64,000 nucleotides of DNA from Rhodospirillales bacterium (GTDB lineage Bacteria > Pseudomonadota > Alphaproteobacteria > Micavibrionales > Micavibrionaceae). Shown here piece after piece: positions 7,692 to 15,954 of the stretch. The DNA lies in the NCBI GenBank assembly GCA_023898785.1, contig CP060239.1, positions 1,054,001 through 1,118,000 on the forward strand. Direction: 5' to 3'. The position numbers and the translations under genes were made by a program. The notes under the pieces were generated by a model that made no database searches, was not told the DNA's origin, and was given only the letters and a program-made list of their open reading frames with translations. Each line of letters begins with the position of its first letter. Position 1 is the stretch's first letter.

Positions 7692-8590
7692 ACCCGTCCA
7701 ATGACAATATCGGCATCGCGGCGCAGTGCCGGTTGCTGGGGATCAGCCGCTCTGGCTGGTATTACGAGCGGCGCGGGGAGAGCGCGGACAATTTGGCGCT
7801 GATGCGGCTGATTGACGCGCAATTCCTGCAAACCCCGTTTTACGGATCCCGTCAGATGGCCCGGCATCTGCGCCGTCAGGGGTACGAGGTAGGCCGCACC
7901 CGCGTGCGGCGTCTGATGCGCCTGATGGGAATCGAGGCGGTCTATCAAAGGCCGCGCACTTCGATGCCGCATCCCGGCCACCGGATTTATCCCTACCGGC
8001 TCAAGGGGCTCACGATCACCCGCCCGAACCATGTATGGTGCGCGGATATCACGTACATCCCTGTCAAACGCGGGTTTTTGTATCTGGTAGCGATCATGGA
8101 CTGGGCCAGCCGGAAGGTGCTGGCCTGGCGGCTGTCGAACACGATGGAAACGCGCTTTTGCGTGGAGGCGCTGGAGGAAGCCATCGCCCGCTACGGGCCG
8201 CCGGAGATCTTCAATACCGATCAGGGCAGCCAGTTCACGGCGGACGCGTGGACGGGCGTCCTGAAAGAAAACGGGATCGCGATCTCGATGGACGGCAAGG
8301 GCCGCTGGATGGACAATGTGTTCATCGAGCGGCTGTGGCGGAGTCTGAAATATGAATGCGTGTATCTGAACGCGTTCGAGAGCGGCCTGCAAGCCAGGCG
8401 GGATATCGGGCGCTGGCTGGCGTTTTACAACGCGCAGAGGCCGCATTCGGTATTTGATGGACAACCCCCGGACGACGTTTATGATGAACGAAATTTTGTT
8501 TCTCCGGCCTCGGGCTTGCCGCCTCCGCCTAACGGCTCCGGCGGCCGCGCCCTTCACCCGGAGAAACAAAACCACAGGCAGGCGGCATGA
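7685..8590 (+). CDS. IS3-family transposase OrfB (DDE integrase)
   Basis: The catalytic subunit, 301 residues, with an HTH_21-type N-terminus (QMARHLRRQGYEVGRTRVRRLM) and an rve integrase core. The DDE residues are visible: first Asp in VWCADITYIPV, second in FNTDQGSQFTA, and Glu in VFIERLWRSLKYE. The C-terminal DIGRWLAFYNAQRPHS motif is standard. The frame begins at an ATG that overlaps the orfA stop (ATGGTAG) and lies in the -1 frame. The last 40 residues are Pro/Gly-rich and unusual but open. No damage is seen. Confidence 0.93.
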   Translation: MVDPSNDNIGIAAQCRLLGISRSGWYYERRGESADNLALMRLIDAQFLQTPFYGSRQMARHLRRQGYEVGRTRVRRLMRLMGIEAVYQRPRTSMPHPGHRIYPYRLKGLTITRPNHVWCADITYIPVKRGFLYLVAIMDWASRKVLAWRLSNTMETRFCVEALEEAIARYGPPEIFNTDQGSQFTADAWTGVLKENGIAISMDGKGRWMDNVFIERLWRSLKYECVYLNAFESGLQARRDIGRWLAFYNAQRPHSVFDGQPPDDVYDERNFVSPASGLPPPPNGSGGRALHPEKQNHRQAA

Positions 8591-8959
8591 CAATAACCAA
8601 CCGATCGTAGCTTAACTTCGCCGCAAAGCTGGCCGAAGAACCGAGACCACCTCTAAGTAATGTTGGTGTAACAAAGTATATTCGTCCCCCCTTTTCCTTC
8701 TGCAATAACCGGCAACAAGGGAATAAAGGCACATCATCAAGCCTATAATTATGACTAGGACAAATGAAACTAATTTTAAATTATAGTTGTCTTCCATCTG
8801 GCCAGCATCAACATCAATGTGCGTTACGTTCACAAAGAACCTATATAATATACCTGGTGAAGGGCTTGGAGCCCACTTACCGTGGATCAATTTAACGAAT
8901 CATCTCTTTTATACAAGCGGCAATTTCGTTGTTTTACGTACAGCGCTTGATGTCTTCTA

Positions 8960-9095
8960 AGCTTGGGATCCATAACAGAATTGTGTGAGAAAAGCATTGA
9001 GCCGCGCATCCCGCCGAAGAAGAACCATAAAATCAAAAGCGCATATGACGAAGCGCTCTACAAACAGCGCCGCAAGGTCGAGAACATGTTGTATG
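8960..9095 (+). pseudogene. IS5-family transposase, C-terminal remnant
   Basis: The plus-strand frame reads EKSIEPRIPPKKNHK, then YDEALYKQRRKVENM, closely matching the C-terminal catalytic region of IS5-family transposases (typically IEPRIPPK.NRK...YD.ALYKQRHKVENMFG). There is no start codon, and the expected LKDWRRIATRYDRC continuation is replaced at 9096 by a half copy of repeat family B. The same family and strand as the N-terminal remnant at 6751 suggest two ends of one broken transposase gene, though two separate decayed copies cannot be excluded. Confidence 0.72.
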
Positions 9096-9127
9096 AGATC
9101 CCTCGTCGTAAACTCCTCGGGATGACG
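9096..9127. repeat. Palindromic repeat family B, half copy
   Basis: AGATCCCTCG...CTCGGGATGACG matches the right arm of the family B element at 6241-6331. It is fused directly to the end of the IS5 transposase remnant. Confidence 0.65.
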
Positions 9128-9177
9128 AATTAAAAAGTAGTTCAGCGCCCATGCCAAGGCAAATGGATAATTATGGC

Positions 9178-9930
9178 CTATCCAAAACCTTCACGTACAA
9201 CGCGGGTCAATGTCAGCACATGCACCTTGGCTGCGCCGGATTTGAGCAGGGTTTTCGTGCATTCCTTCACGGTCGCGCCCGTGGTGAATACGTCGTCTAT
9301 CAGTACAACCGTTTTTCCGTGGATGATTTTTTCACGATCCGGGCAGAGCGCAAAGGCGCGCTTGACGTTTTTGTGACGTTCAGCGGCCTTCAGATGCCCC
9401 TGCACGGGCGTAGCGCGGGTGCGGCGCAGAGCATGATATTCCACAGGAATATTGACCGCCTTTGACAGCGCACAGGCCATAATTGCGGACTGATTATAAC
9501 GCCGGGATAAAAGCCGCCAGCGGTGTAACGGCACGGGAATTAGTATATCGGCTTCTTCCAGTATTCGCGCCCCGGCCTTTTCCAGCCATAGCACAAAAGC
9601 CCGCGCAATATGGGTTTGATCGCCATGTTTAAAGCCCAAAACCAGATCACGTGAAGTATCGTTGTATTTCAAAGCCGAACGGGCAAGATCAAAAGGTGGC
9701 GGGCGATCAAGGCATGAGGCGCACAGCGAGCCTTCCTCGACTTCAAAATCAAAAGGAAAGCCGCACTGAGCGCATACGGGATCGGTGATAAATTCAAGCG
9801 TATTCCAGGCCTGAGGGCTGAGCATACCTTGCTGATCGACCGTTTCGCCCGTGACCACGCAACGCGGCGGCAAAACGGTGTCTACCGCTTGCATGAGCAT
9901 GTCTTGAAAGGGTTTAAAGGCTGCATCCAT
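9178..9930 (-). CDS. comF: ComF family phosphoribosyltransferase-like protein
   Basis: About 250 residues. The N-terminal zinc-ribbon-type cysteines (PPRCVVTG, CAQCGFPF, CASCL) are followed by a PRTase-fold domain with IPVPLHRWRLLSRRYNQS and the PRPP-binding loop VVLIDDVFTTGATVKEC. ComF proteins take part in DNA uptake or recombination in naturally competent bacteria; in alphaproteobacteria the role is less clear. The ATG at 9930 (MDAAFKPFQDM) was chosen over one at 9987, because the extra residues are read from the end of repeat A copy 3. Its first 11 codons and leader are duplicated, inverted, at 16923-17006. Confidence 0.9.
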   Translation of the reverse strand: MDAAFKPFQDMLMQAVDTVLPPRCVVTGETVDQQGMLSPQAWNTLEFITDPVCAQCGFPFDFEVEEGSLCASCLDRPPPFDLARSALKYNDTSRDLVLGFKHGDQTHIARAFVLWLEKAGARILEEADILIPVPLHRWRLLSRRYNQSAIMACALSKAVNIPVEYHALRRTRATPVQGHLKAAERHKNVKRAFALCPDREKIIHGKTVVLIDDVFTTGATVKECTKTLLKSGAAKVHVLTLTRVVREGFG

Positions 9931-9981
9931 AAGATTTAAAAAACCACAGATCAATGCAGATGAACACGGTTTTTTTGGGGG
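9898..9981 (-). repeat. 84-bp inverted duplicate of comF 5' end (master copy)
   Basis: This 84-bp stretch, covering the comF leader and first 11 codons, is identical to 16923-17006 on the other strand. Both copies continue into a family A palindrome, so the total matching block is larger. The leader itself contains CCACAGATCAATGCAGATG, a type of dispersed motif. Confidence 0.92.
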
Positions 9982-9983
9982 CA

Positions 9984-10066
9984 TCATTGCGAGGAAGGCC
10001 GTCAGATCTGACGCGGCAATCCAATGGCAGATAGATAGATAGCTTCGCCTTCGGCTCGCAATGACG
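9984..10066. repeat. Palindromic repeat family A, copy 3
   Basis: Outer arms TCATTGCGAGGAAGGCC and CTCGCAATGACG, with inner ACGCGGCAATCCA. It lies between comF and the large methyltransferase gene and is the left boundary of a block (10067-16829) that has a mirrored repeat at its right boundary. Confidence 0.88.
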
Positions 10067-10131
10067 AAAAAAGCGCTGTTTAACGCTTATATATTTGAAT
10101 ATTTTGCGTAAAATCGCTATGGTGCGTCGCT

Positions 10132-12765
10132 ATGGCAGAAAAACTGGAAACAGAAGCGGAAAGTTATATCGAGAAGCGCAACTTGCTGCTGAAAGATATT
10201 GAGCCTGCCGTCATCAGTAAAGCATGGTTTACACTGTCGCACTTGTTACTGGATGAAGGGGCACATGTGGTGGATATGGGCTGCGATGATGGGGCAATGA
10301 CCTATGCTATGGCGGCAATGAATCCGAAGGTGCACTTCACAGGACTGGACAAGGCCAAACGTCAGGTGAACAAAGCCAAAGAGATCTATAAACTGTTTAA
10401 TCTCGATTTTAAAGTTGGGGATGCCTCTTCGGAGATTTTTGAGCCTGAATCCGTTGATGCGGTTATCAATTCTTATATCCTTCACGAGATTTTTTCGAAT
10501 TCGCGTTATAGCGAACAAACTGTTAGCGATACGCTGCGTAAGCAATTCAAGATGCTGAAAAAAGGCGGCGTGATGTTTATTCGCGATTTTGCGAAACCAC
10601 CGCCGGAAGAATTTGTTCTGCTTGAAATGCCTGATGAGCCAAGCACGGGCAAGACCCTTGCGCGTCTTTCTCCCCCCGATATTCTGGTATGGTATGCAGA
10701 ACATGCCCGTCCCCGTCAAGATGCGGGCTGCGGCGGGTTTTTTCTTGAAGAACTGCCTGAGCGGTTTCCACGTACGCGGCTATTTCGCCTGCCGTATAAA
10801 TGGGCCTATGAATTTATTATGCGCAAGGATGATCGCTCTCACTGGGAAAGTGAGCTGCCAAAAGAATACACGTTCTTTACGCCAATGGAATTTCGTAAAG
10901 AACTCAGTGCACTCGGCGCGCGGGTGCAATATTCCGGCCCACATTGGGATGATGATCTGATTAAGGAAAAGTTTGAAGGGCGTTTTCGCCTATATGCGGA
11001 TGATGGTACGCCTTTGGGTGATCCGCCAACTTGTTATGTTGCTGTGGCTTATAAGATGGCAGAACGTAAGAGCCTGCATATTGAGGAGCGCCGTCCGTCT
11101 TCAACGGATTCTGGAAAGCTCAAAATCACCGCCATGCGCAACGAGAAAACCGGTGAAATCATGGATGTCGTGAGCCGGGATATTGATGTGAGCGAGGTCA
11201 TTCCTTACCGCGTTGATGAAGAAGGGCGGCTGAAAATTTACCTGCACGACGGGGTGGCGCGCTCTATCACCAACGCCGTGCCGCGCGGCGGAGTGAATAT
11301 TGATGAGCGGCGCTGGTCCGGGCATATGGCGGAAGCCATTACTGTCGATGGAGAAGCGATTTCATCAATCGAAACGTTTGATGTTAAGCATAGCGTTCTT
11401 TTCGCGCGTGATTATCTGGGCTTAAAACCTGAGGCTAATGCGATTATCGAACATGGGCCTGATTATTACCCTGCGCCCGATTATATTGATGAACGCATTC
11501 ACACTTTTTACCTGCGGGTATGCCCTAGCAAAAATGCGGTGACGCCGAAAAAGGTCATCGGCGTAGAAAAATTTCAGGCCAAAGGCGTGGTGCGCGAAAT
11601 GGATGCGCAGCAGGTTCTGAACGCTATTACGGTGGGAATGATTCCGAATGCGCGGCTGGAGATGCAAATTCTGTCTTTGTTTCATCATCTGAGACTGCGC
11701 GCAGAAACGTGGACATCAAGGCAACTCAATTTACAGGTTTCGAAAATCAATAAAAAAGCTGATGTAAAAAATCTTCTGACAAAAATGGGCGAAGAAGATT
11801 TTCGCTTTAAAAAGGTTAAAGGCACCACCGGACAATTGCGTTCCGTGCATTCCACCTTTGTTGAAGAGGGGCAAAGCCGCGGGAGCATATCGGGGCTATC
11901 GGCTGAAAGCGTTGATTTCATCGTTCATGACGGTAAGACAATCAATACGGCTGTTGTGCTGCCGCTCACGAAAGATGAAAAAAACACCGTGCATGCAGGC
12001 GTGGTTACCCATCATTTACCCGTACCCCAGCGGCATGAGGGCAACGGGCTAACAATTTCGGTGCCGAGTTTTAACGTGCCGGCCGAAGTGACCAACCTCA
12101 AAATGATGAAGAAGTTTCTGGCTGATGAGTTTGGCGTAACGCCGAACAAGATTATTAAGCTGGGGGAGAGTTATTTTACCCATGTCGGCATGACACCACA
12201 CCGCATTCATCCGTTTGTTGTGGCCGCCCCTGCCGAAGCGATGAAGGGGCCGAACACCAAGTTTTTGCCGTTTTATCAATTGATGCTGCTCCAGCGTCTA
12301 CTCTCGAAAGAACCGCATTTCATGCTGGCTGTGGCACGGGCCTACCGGTATTTTCATGAGGAAATGCGTCTGGATGCCAAGCGGCAGGTCAAAGCGATTT
12401 TACAGCAGCGTTTTGCCGGGCAAGAGCCGGACTGGTCGATTCCGCTGAATTATAATTCTTTGGAAGTGCTGAAAGCGCAAACGCAGGAAAAGCTGAAATA
12501 TCAGGCCGAAGTGCAGCTCAAAGAACGGCTGGAAGAGAAAAAAGAGGATGTAAAGAAAGCACAGCACAAGGCCTTCCATCAGCAAAACACGCCGATGCCC
12601 ATTGAAGAAAAACCCCAAGACCCCAAACCTCAAGCTGATGAGCCTAATTACGCTGCAGAGGAGATTTCTCCAGCGCAGGAAAAAGAATTTGAGGCGGAGT
12701 TAGAGGCGTTTATGGATGTGGTAGAAAACGAACCTGACCTCACGCCGCGCCCAGAAAAATGGTGA
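10132..12765 (+). CDS. Large SAM methyltransferase fused to two degenerate Nudix-like domains
   Basis: An 877-residue cytoplasmic protein. Residues ~30-200 are a class I SAM-dependent methyltransferase: motif I HVVDMGCDDGAMT (46-58), FTGLDKA (acidic residue), FKVGDASS, and LKKGGVMFIRDF. From about residue 350 there are two stretches that look like Nudix folds: IPYRVDEEGRLKIYLHDG...YYPAPDYIDERIHTFYLRV (~358-465), and MMKKFLADEFGV...ESYFTHVGMTPHRIHPFVV (~655-705). Neither has a recognisable catalytic Nudix box (REXXEE). The last 100 residues are Glu/Lys/Pro-rich, probably coiled coil. The next gene starts inside its stop codon (ATGGTGA), so both are co-translated. No named family was recognised; the methyltransferase call is firm, the Nudix-like call tentative. 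Confidence 0.7.
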   Translation: MAEKLETEAESYIEKRNLLLKDIEPAVISKAWFTLSHLLLDEGAHVVDMGCDDGAMTYAMAAMNPKVHFTGLDKAKRQVNKAKEIYKLFNLDFKVGDASSEIFEPESVDAVINSYILHEIFSNSRYSEQTVSDTLRKQFKMLKKGGVMFIRDFAKPPPEEFVLLEMPDEPSTGKTLARLSPPDILVWYAEHARPRQDAGCGGFFLEELPERFPRTRLFRLPYKWAYEFIMRKDDRSHWESELPKEYTFFTPMEFRKELSALGARVQYSGPHWDDDLIKEKFEGRFRLYADDGTPLGDPPTCYVAVAYKMAERKSLHIEERRPSSTDSGKLKITAMRNEKTGEIMDVVSRDIDVSEVIPYRVDEEGRLKIYLHDGVARSITNAVPRGGVNIDERRWSGHMAEAITVDGEAISSIETFDVKHSVLFARDYLGLKPEANAIIEHGPDYYPAPDYIDERIHTFYLRVCPSKNAVTPKKVIGVEKFQAKGVVREMDAQQVLNAITVGMIPNARLEMQILSLFHHLRLRAETWTSRQLNLQVSKINKKADVKNLLTKMGEEDFRFKKVKGTTGQLRSVHSTFVEEGQSRGSISGLSAESVDFIVHDGKTINTAVVLPLTKDEKNTVHAGVVTHHLPVPQRHEGNGLTISVPSFNVPAEVTNLKMMKKFLADEFGVTPNKIIKLGESYFTHVGMTPHRIHPFVVAAPAEAMKGPNTKFLPFYQLMLLQRLLSKEPHFMLAVARAYRYFHEEMRLDAKRQVKAILQQRFAGQEPDWSIPLNYNSLEVLKAQTQEKLKYQAEVQLKERLEEKKEDVKKAQHKAFHQQNTPMPIEEKPQDPKPQADEPNYAAEEISPAQEKEFEAELEAFMDVVENEPDLTPRPEKW

Positions 12766-13568
12766 AGCCGAATGACAATACCACTCTGTTTGACCCTGAT
12801 GCGCGACGCGTAGCGCGCCGGCGCGCTGCTTCGAGCTTTGATCAATATCGGTTTTTACATGATATGGCCTGGGGGCAAATTCTCGATCGGCTGGGCGATG
12901 TTCGGCGCGACTTTGGTGCGCGCCATAATTTGTCTGCGCACGACTTTGACAATGAGACTGAAGCGCTGGCCTTTGAACCTGAAAGCCTTGCGTTGATCAC
13001 CAGTTGTTTGAACCTGCATGCGGTCAATGATTTGCCGGGCCTGCTAGTGCAGATTCGCAAGAGCCTCAAGCCCGACGGGTTGTTTATGGCGGCGATGTTC
13101 GGTGGTGAAACGCTTTATGAGTTGCGCGAAAGCCTGATGGAAACAGAATTGACCTTAAAGGGCGGCGCAAGCCCACGGGTTTTTCCATTTGCGGATAAGC
13201 AGCAGATGGGCGGGCTGCTTCAGCGCGCGGGGTTTGCCCTGCCGGTGGTGGATTCGGATATTGTGCGAGTGAGTTATGAGGACATATTTAAGCTCATGCA
13301 TGATCTGCGCGGCATGGGGGAGAGCAATGTGATTGCGGCGCGCAGCCGCATTAATCCAGGCAAAGCGTTTTTCACGCGCGCGGGACAGTATTATCAGGAA
13401 CATTTTACGGAAAAAGACGGACGGATCACGGCGAGCTTTGAGATTATATATCTGATCGGCTGGGCACCGCATGAAAGCCAGCAACAGCCTCTCAAACCGG
13501 GGAGTGCGGAAAGACGGCTGGCTGATGCGCTCATGACCAGAGAAGAAAAAGCGGGAGAGCCCCTATGA
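12759..13568 (+). CDS. NDUFAF5-like protein lacking the SAM-binding loop
   Basis: A 269-residue relative of NDUFAF5/BioC-like proteins, which in mitochondria help assemble complex I. The C-terminal two thirds fit the family very well: LHAVNDLPGLLVQIRKSLKPDGLFMAAMFGGETLYELR, DLRGMGESN and FEIIYLIGWAPHESQ. The N-terminus runs from ILDRLGDVRRDFG straight to ALAFEPESLALI. The segment that normally lies between them, with the DLGCGRG-type motif I and the acidic ribose-binding residue, is absent, a gap of roughly 35-40 residues with the frame kept. It may not bind SAM normally. It overlaps the neighbours at both ends (ATGGTGA and ATGA). Confidence 0.82.
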   Translation: MVKPNDNTTLFDPDARRVARRRAASSFDQYRFLHDMAWGQILDRLGDVRRDFGARHNLSAHDFDNETEALAFEPESLALITSCLNLHAVNDLPGLLVQIRKSLKPDGLFMAAMFGGETLYELRESLMETELTLKGGASPRVFPFADKQQMGGLLQRAGFALPVVDSDIVRVSYEDIFKLMHDLRGMGESNVIAARSRINPGKAFFTRAGQYYQEHFTEKDGRITASFEIIYLIGWAPHESQQQPLKPGSAERRLADALMTREEKAGEPL

Positions 13569-14284
13569 TCAACGTCACACTCATTCCGGTTCATAAGGAT
13601 AATTACTGCTATTTGCTAGAAGGCGATGACGGCAGCGTTGCGATTGTCGATCCCGGCGAGGCTGGGCCAGTGATTGCAGCACTTGAGGCGAAGGGTCTCA
13701 AACCAGATGTGATTTTGATCACGCATCATCATTGGGATCATATTGACGGGACCTCCGGCCTGCTCAAATGGCATCCCTGCCCGGTTGCCGGACCGGCCAG
13801 TGAAACCGCCCGCATTCCCCAGATGGATATTTTTCTGGATGAGGATAGCAATTTTAAATTTGGCGGTGAAGCATTGCATGTGCTCGAAACACCGGGACAT
13901 ACACGCGGCGCTATTTGCCTGTATTTTCCTGAGAACAAGCTGGTGTTTACAGGTGATACGCTATTTTCCATGGGGTGTGGGCGGCTGTTTGAGGGCACGC
14001 CCGAACAAATGTGGCATTCGTTACAAAAGATTGCTGCACTTCCCGATGATACGCAAGTTTACTGCGGTCATGAATATACGCTGGCCAATGCGGAATTTTG
14101 TTTAAGGATTGCGCCAGATAATGCAAAACTGCAAGAGCGCGTCAAACAGGTCCGTGCCTTGCGTAAACAAGGAAAATCAACGCTGCCGGTTTTATTAAAA
14201 ACTGAAAAAGAGACCAATGTGTTTTTACGCGCCGGATCGGCAAAAGATTTTGCCAAACTGCGCGCATTGAAAGATCAGGCGTAA
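13565..14284 (+). CDS. gloB: Hydroxyacylglutathione hydrolase (glyoxalase II)
   Basis: A 239-residue metallo-beta-lactamase-fold enzyme that hydrolyses S-lactoylglutathione to lactate and glutathione, the second step of methylglyoxal detoxification. The di-metal motif THHHWDHIDG is at about residue 55; further ligands are in ETPGHTRGAICL, VFTGDTLFSMGCGRLFEG and YCGHEYTLANAEF. The C-terminal glutathione-binding region has LRKQGKSTLPVLLKTEKETNVFLR, the usual TxPstl..E...NPFLR form with small changes. It is the third gene of a coupled unit (ATGA overlap with the NDUFAF5-like gene). Confidence 0.95.
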   Translation: MINVTLIPVHKDNYCYLLEGDDGSVAIVDPGEAGPVIAALEAKGLKPDVILITHHHWDHIDGTSGLLKWHPCPVAGPASETARIPQMDIFLDEDSNFKFGGEALHVLETPGHTRGAICLYFPENKLVFTGDTLFSMGCGRLFEGTPEQMWHSLQKIAALPDDTQVYCGHEYTLANAEFCLRIAPDNAKLQERVKQVRALRKQGKSTLPVLLKTEKETNVFLRAGSAKDFAKLRALKDQA

Positions 14285-14287
14285 ACC

Positions 14288-14635
14288 CTATTCTTCATCG
14301 CCTTCGAGTTTTTTCTCATCTTTTTTAGGTTTGAGCTTTGGCTTAGGGTTATCAGACTTTTTTTCGTTGCCTTTGCTCAGGTCGGCATCATCTTTCTTTT
14401 GCGCGCCTCTGGCATCGCGGTGGGCGGGAATCGGCATAGGTTTTTGTGTCATCTGCTTGCGATCACTTACAGCAATTTCAATTTCCAGACGCGAGGCGAC
14501 TTTGCGCAGCTCATGGACGGCGTCTTGCAGAGTTTCGCGCGCGGTGGCATTTTTCTTGTCTCCGTCCCAGGCATCATAGGCTTTCAAACAATTGGCAGTG
14601 CTGTCTTGTAAGCGCTGTTTTACTTCATCTGACAT
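14288..14635 (-). CDS. Hypothetical charged protein
   Basis: About 115 residues from the ATG at 14635 (MSDEVKQRLQDST). Residues 1-55 are predicted helical and contain a single Cys (TANCLKAYDAW). The second half is a very hydrophilic tail rich in Lys, Asp, Glu and Pro (KPKLKPKKDEKK), likely disordered. There is no signal peptide or membrane segment. A start 8 codons upstream is also open. It converges on gloB with only 3 bp between stop codons. No family recognised. Confidence 0.6.
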   Translation of the reverse strand: MSDEVKQRLQDSTANCLKAYDAWDGDKKNATARETLQDAVHELRKVASRLEIEIAVSDRKQMTQKPMPIPAHRDARGAQKKDDADLSKGNEKKSDNPKPKLKPKKDEKKLEGDEE

Positions 14636-14715
14636 GGCGTGTCTCCCTGTTTCACTCAATGAGATACCAGATTAACGAGCGCTTCGTCGATACGCAACCT
14701 TCCTAAAGAGGTAAT

Positions 14716-15756
14716 TTATTCATTTCCAAAAATGGTGTTGAGCTGTTGGGATACACGAATGAATGTTGTGCGCTTTGAAAGCTCTTTCAACTGGCGTGCA
14801 CCAACATAGGTGCAGGTTGATCTCAGACCACCAAGAATGTCTTGCAGACTGGCTTCAACGGGACCGCGGTATGGAACCTTAACCGTTTTGCCTTCGCTGG
14901 CACGGTATTCCGCAACGCCGCCTTTATGTTTTTTCATCGCGGTCGAACTGCTCATTCCATAGAATTGCAAGAATTTTTCACCGCCCTCTTTGACAATTTT
15001 CTGTTCGCTCTCATCATGCCCGGCGAGCATGCCGCCCAGCATAACGAAGTCCGCGCCAGCGGCAAGGGCTTTGGCGATGTCGCCCGGCACGGTGCACCCA
15101 CCGTCGCCGCAGATCAAACCGCCAAGGCCATGGGCGGCATCAGCGCATTCGATGATCGCGGAGAGCTGTGGATAGCCTACTCCAGTCATTTTACGTGTTG
15201 TACAGACGCTGCCCGGTCCGATACCGACTTTTACAACATCAACGCCTGCGAGGATGAGTTCTTCAACCATTTCACCGGTTACAACATTGCCAGCCATAAT
15301 GGTCAGATCCGGGTATTTATTGCGGATGCTTTTGACAAAATCGACAAAATGTTCGGAATAACCATTGGCAACATCAACGCAGATTTTATCCGGATGGTGG
15401 CCAGCCTTCATAAACTCATCGAGTTTTTCTTCATCTTCCTTGACCATGCCGATGGAATACCAGACCGAGCCATGACCGGCATCACCGTAGAATTTTTGCA
15501 GTTCTTTGAGGGGGTAATGCTTGTGCAGCGCTACGCTCAAGCCATTTCCGTCCTCGGCGAAGGCCTTGGCCATGGCAAATGTGCCGACGCCGTCCATGTT
15601 GGCGGCAATGATGGGTACGCCATTGAACTTCTTACCGCTCCATTTAAACGTAAATTCACGAGCAATATCGACATTCTTGCGGCTGGAGAGCGTTGAACGT
15701 TTAGGCCGGATGAGGACATCTTTAAAATCGAGTTTCGTGCTTTCTTCAATGCGCAT
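14716..15756 (-). CDS. guaC: GMP reductase
   Basis: A 346-residue IMP dehydrogenase/GMP reductase-family TIM barrel that converts GMP to IMP with NADPH. Seen: KLDFKDVLIRPKRSTLSSR at the start, IAANMDGVGTF, NVVTGEMVEELILAGVDVVKVGIGPGSVCTTRKMTGVGYPQLSA (catalytic Cys in the SVCTTR loop), ICGDGGCTVPGDIAKALAAGADFVMLGGMLAGHDE, and FYGMSSSTAMKKH. There are no CBS domains, and the length is that of GuaC rather than GuaB. A 60-residue DUF1192 gene lies just upstream on the same strand. Confidence 0.92.
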   Translation of the reverse strand: MRIEESTKLDFKDVLIRPKRSTLSSRKNVDIAREFTFKWSGKKFNGVPIIAANMDGVGTFAMAKAFAEDGNGLSVALHKHYPLKELQKFYGDAGHGSVWYSIGMVKEDEEKLDEFMKAGHHPDKICVDVANGYSEHFVDFVKSIRNKYPDLTIMAGNVVTGEMVEELILAGVDVVKVGIGPGSVCTTRKMTGVGYPQLSAIIECADAAHGLGGLICGDGGCTVPGDIAKALAAGADFVMLGGMLAGHDESEQKIVKEGGEKFLQFYGMSSSTAMKKHKGGVAEYRASEGKTVKVPYRGPVEASLQDILGGLRSTCTYVGARQLKELSKRTTFIRVSQQLNTIFGNE

Positions 15757-15771
15757 GGCAAACCTTTAATA

Positions 15772-15954
15772 TTAGGATTTAAATATGGAAGCGGCGGCTT
15801 CGTGAGAGGCTTTCTTTTTGGAAATGTCTGTTTCGACCTTGGTGATTTCGGCCTCTAATTCCTCAATATATTCTTCCCGTTCGGAAACCGACATGTTTTC
15901 CAAATTGCGGGGAAATTCAGCCACTTTGGGCTTTGGCAGGTCATCATCAAACAT
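15772..15954 (-). CDS. DUF1192 small protein
   Basis: Sixty residues: FDDDLPKPK at the start, then NLENMSVSEREEYIEELEAEI and a short helical tail. This is the DUF1192 pattern, a small alphaproteobacterial protein with a conserved LSxxEL/IxxLxxEI helix, of unknown role. It lies 15 bp upstream of guaC and may share its transcript. Confidence 0.82.
   Translation of the reverse strand: MFDDDLPKPKVAEFPRNLENMSVSEREEYIEELEAEITKVETDISKKKASHEAAASIFKS

Larger units (their letters stand above)
7312..8654 (+). mobile_element. Complete IS3-family insertion sequence, 1343 bp
   Basis: Terminal inverted repeats begin AGAGGTGGTC at the left end and, read inward on the other strand, at the right end. The two ends also share TTCGG, CAG and AGTTAAGCTACGATC further in. 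The target duplication is AAG (7309-7311 and 8655-8657), within the 3-5 bp range of IS3 elements. It carries overlapping orfA and orfB on the plus strand. The element is GC-rich against AT-rich flanks, and both frames are open, so it looks recent and possibly active. Confidence 0.9.
7014..8797 (-). pseudogene. Small membrane-protein gene split by the IS3-family element
   Basis: Two halves of one gene flank the insertion sequence. The 5' half (8797 down to 8655) encodes MEDNYNLKLVSFVLVIII with one membrane segment and a basic stretch CRRKRGDEYTLLHQHY. The 3' half (7311 down to 7014) encodes FCAWLFLNFFIAGALDTLIF, further hydrophobic segments, and ends in LSWFIVK. Removing the element and one copy of the AAG target duplication joins the halves in frame (HQHY-FCAWLF) with no stop. 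The restored protein would have about 145 residues from the ATG at 8797, or more with an upstream TTG start at 8890, and three or four membrane segments. It is AT-rich compared with its neighbours. No family was recognised. Confidence 0.7.

Noticed and set aside
7502..8593. Long minus-strand open frame (363 codons) across the IS3 transposase
   Set aside because: It is the shadow of orfA/orfB, which show full transposase motifs; the minus frame has Arg/Pro/His-rich composition typical of an antisense shadow in GC-rich DNA.
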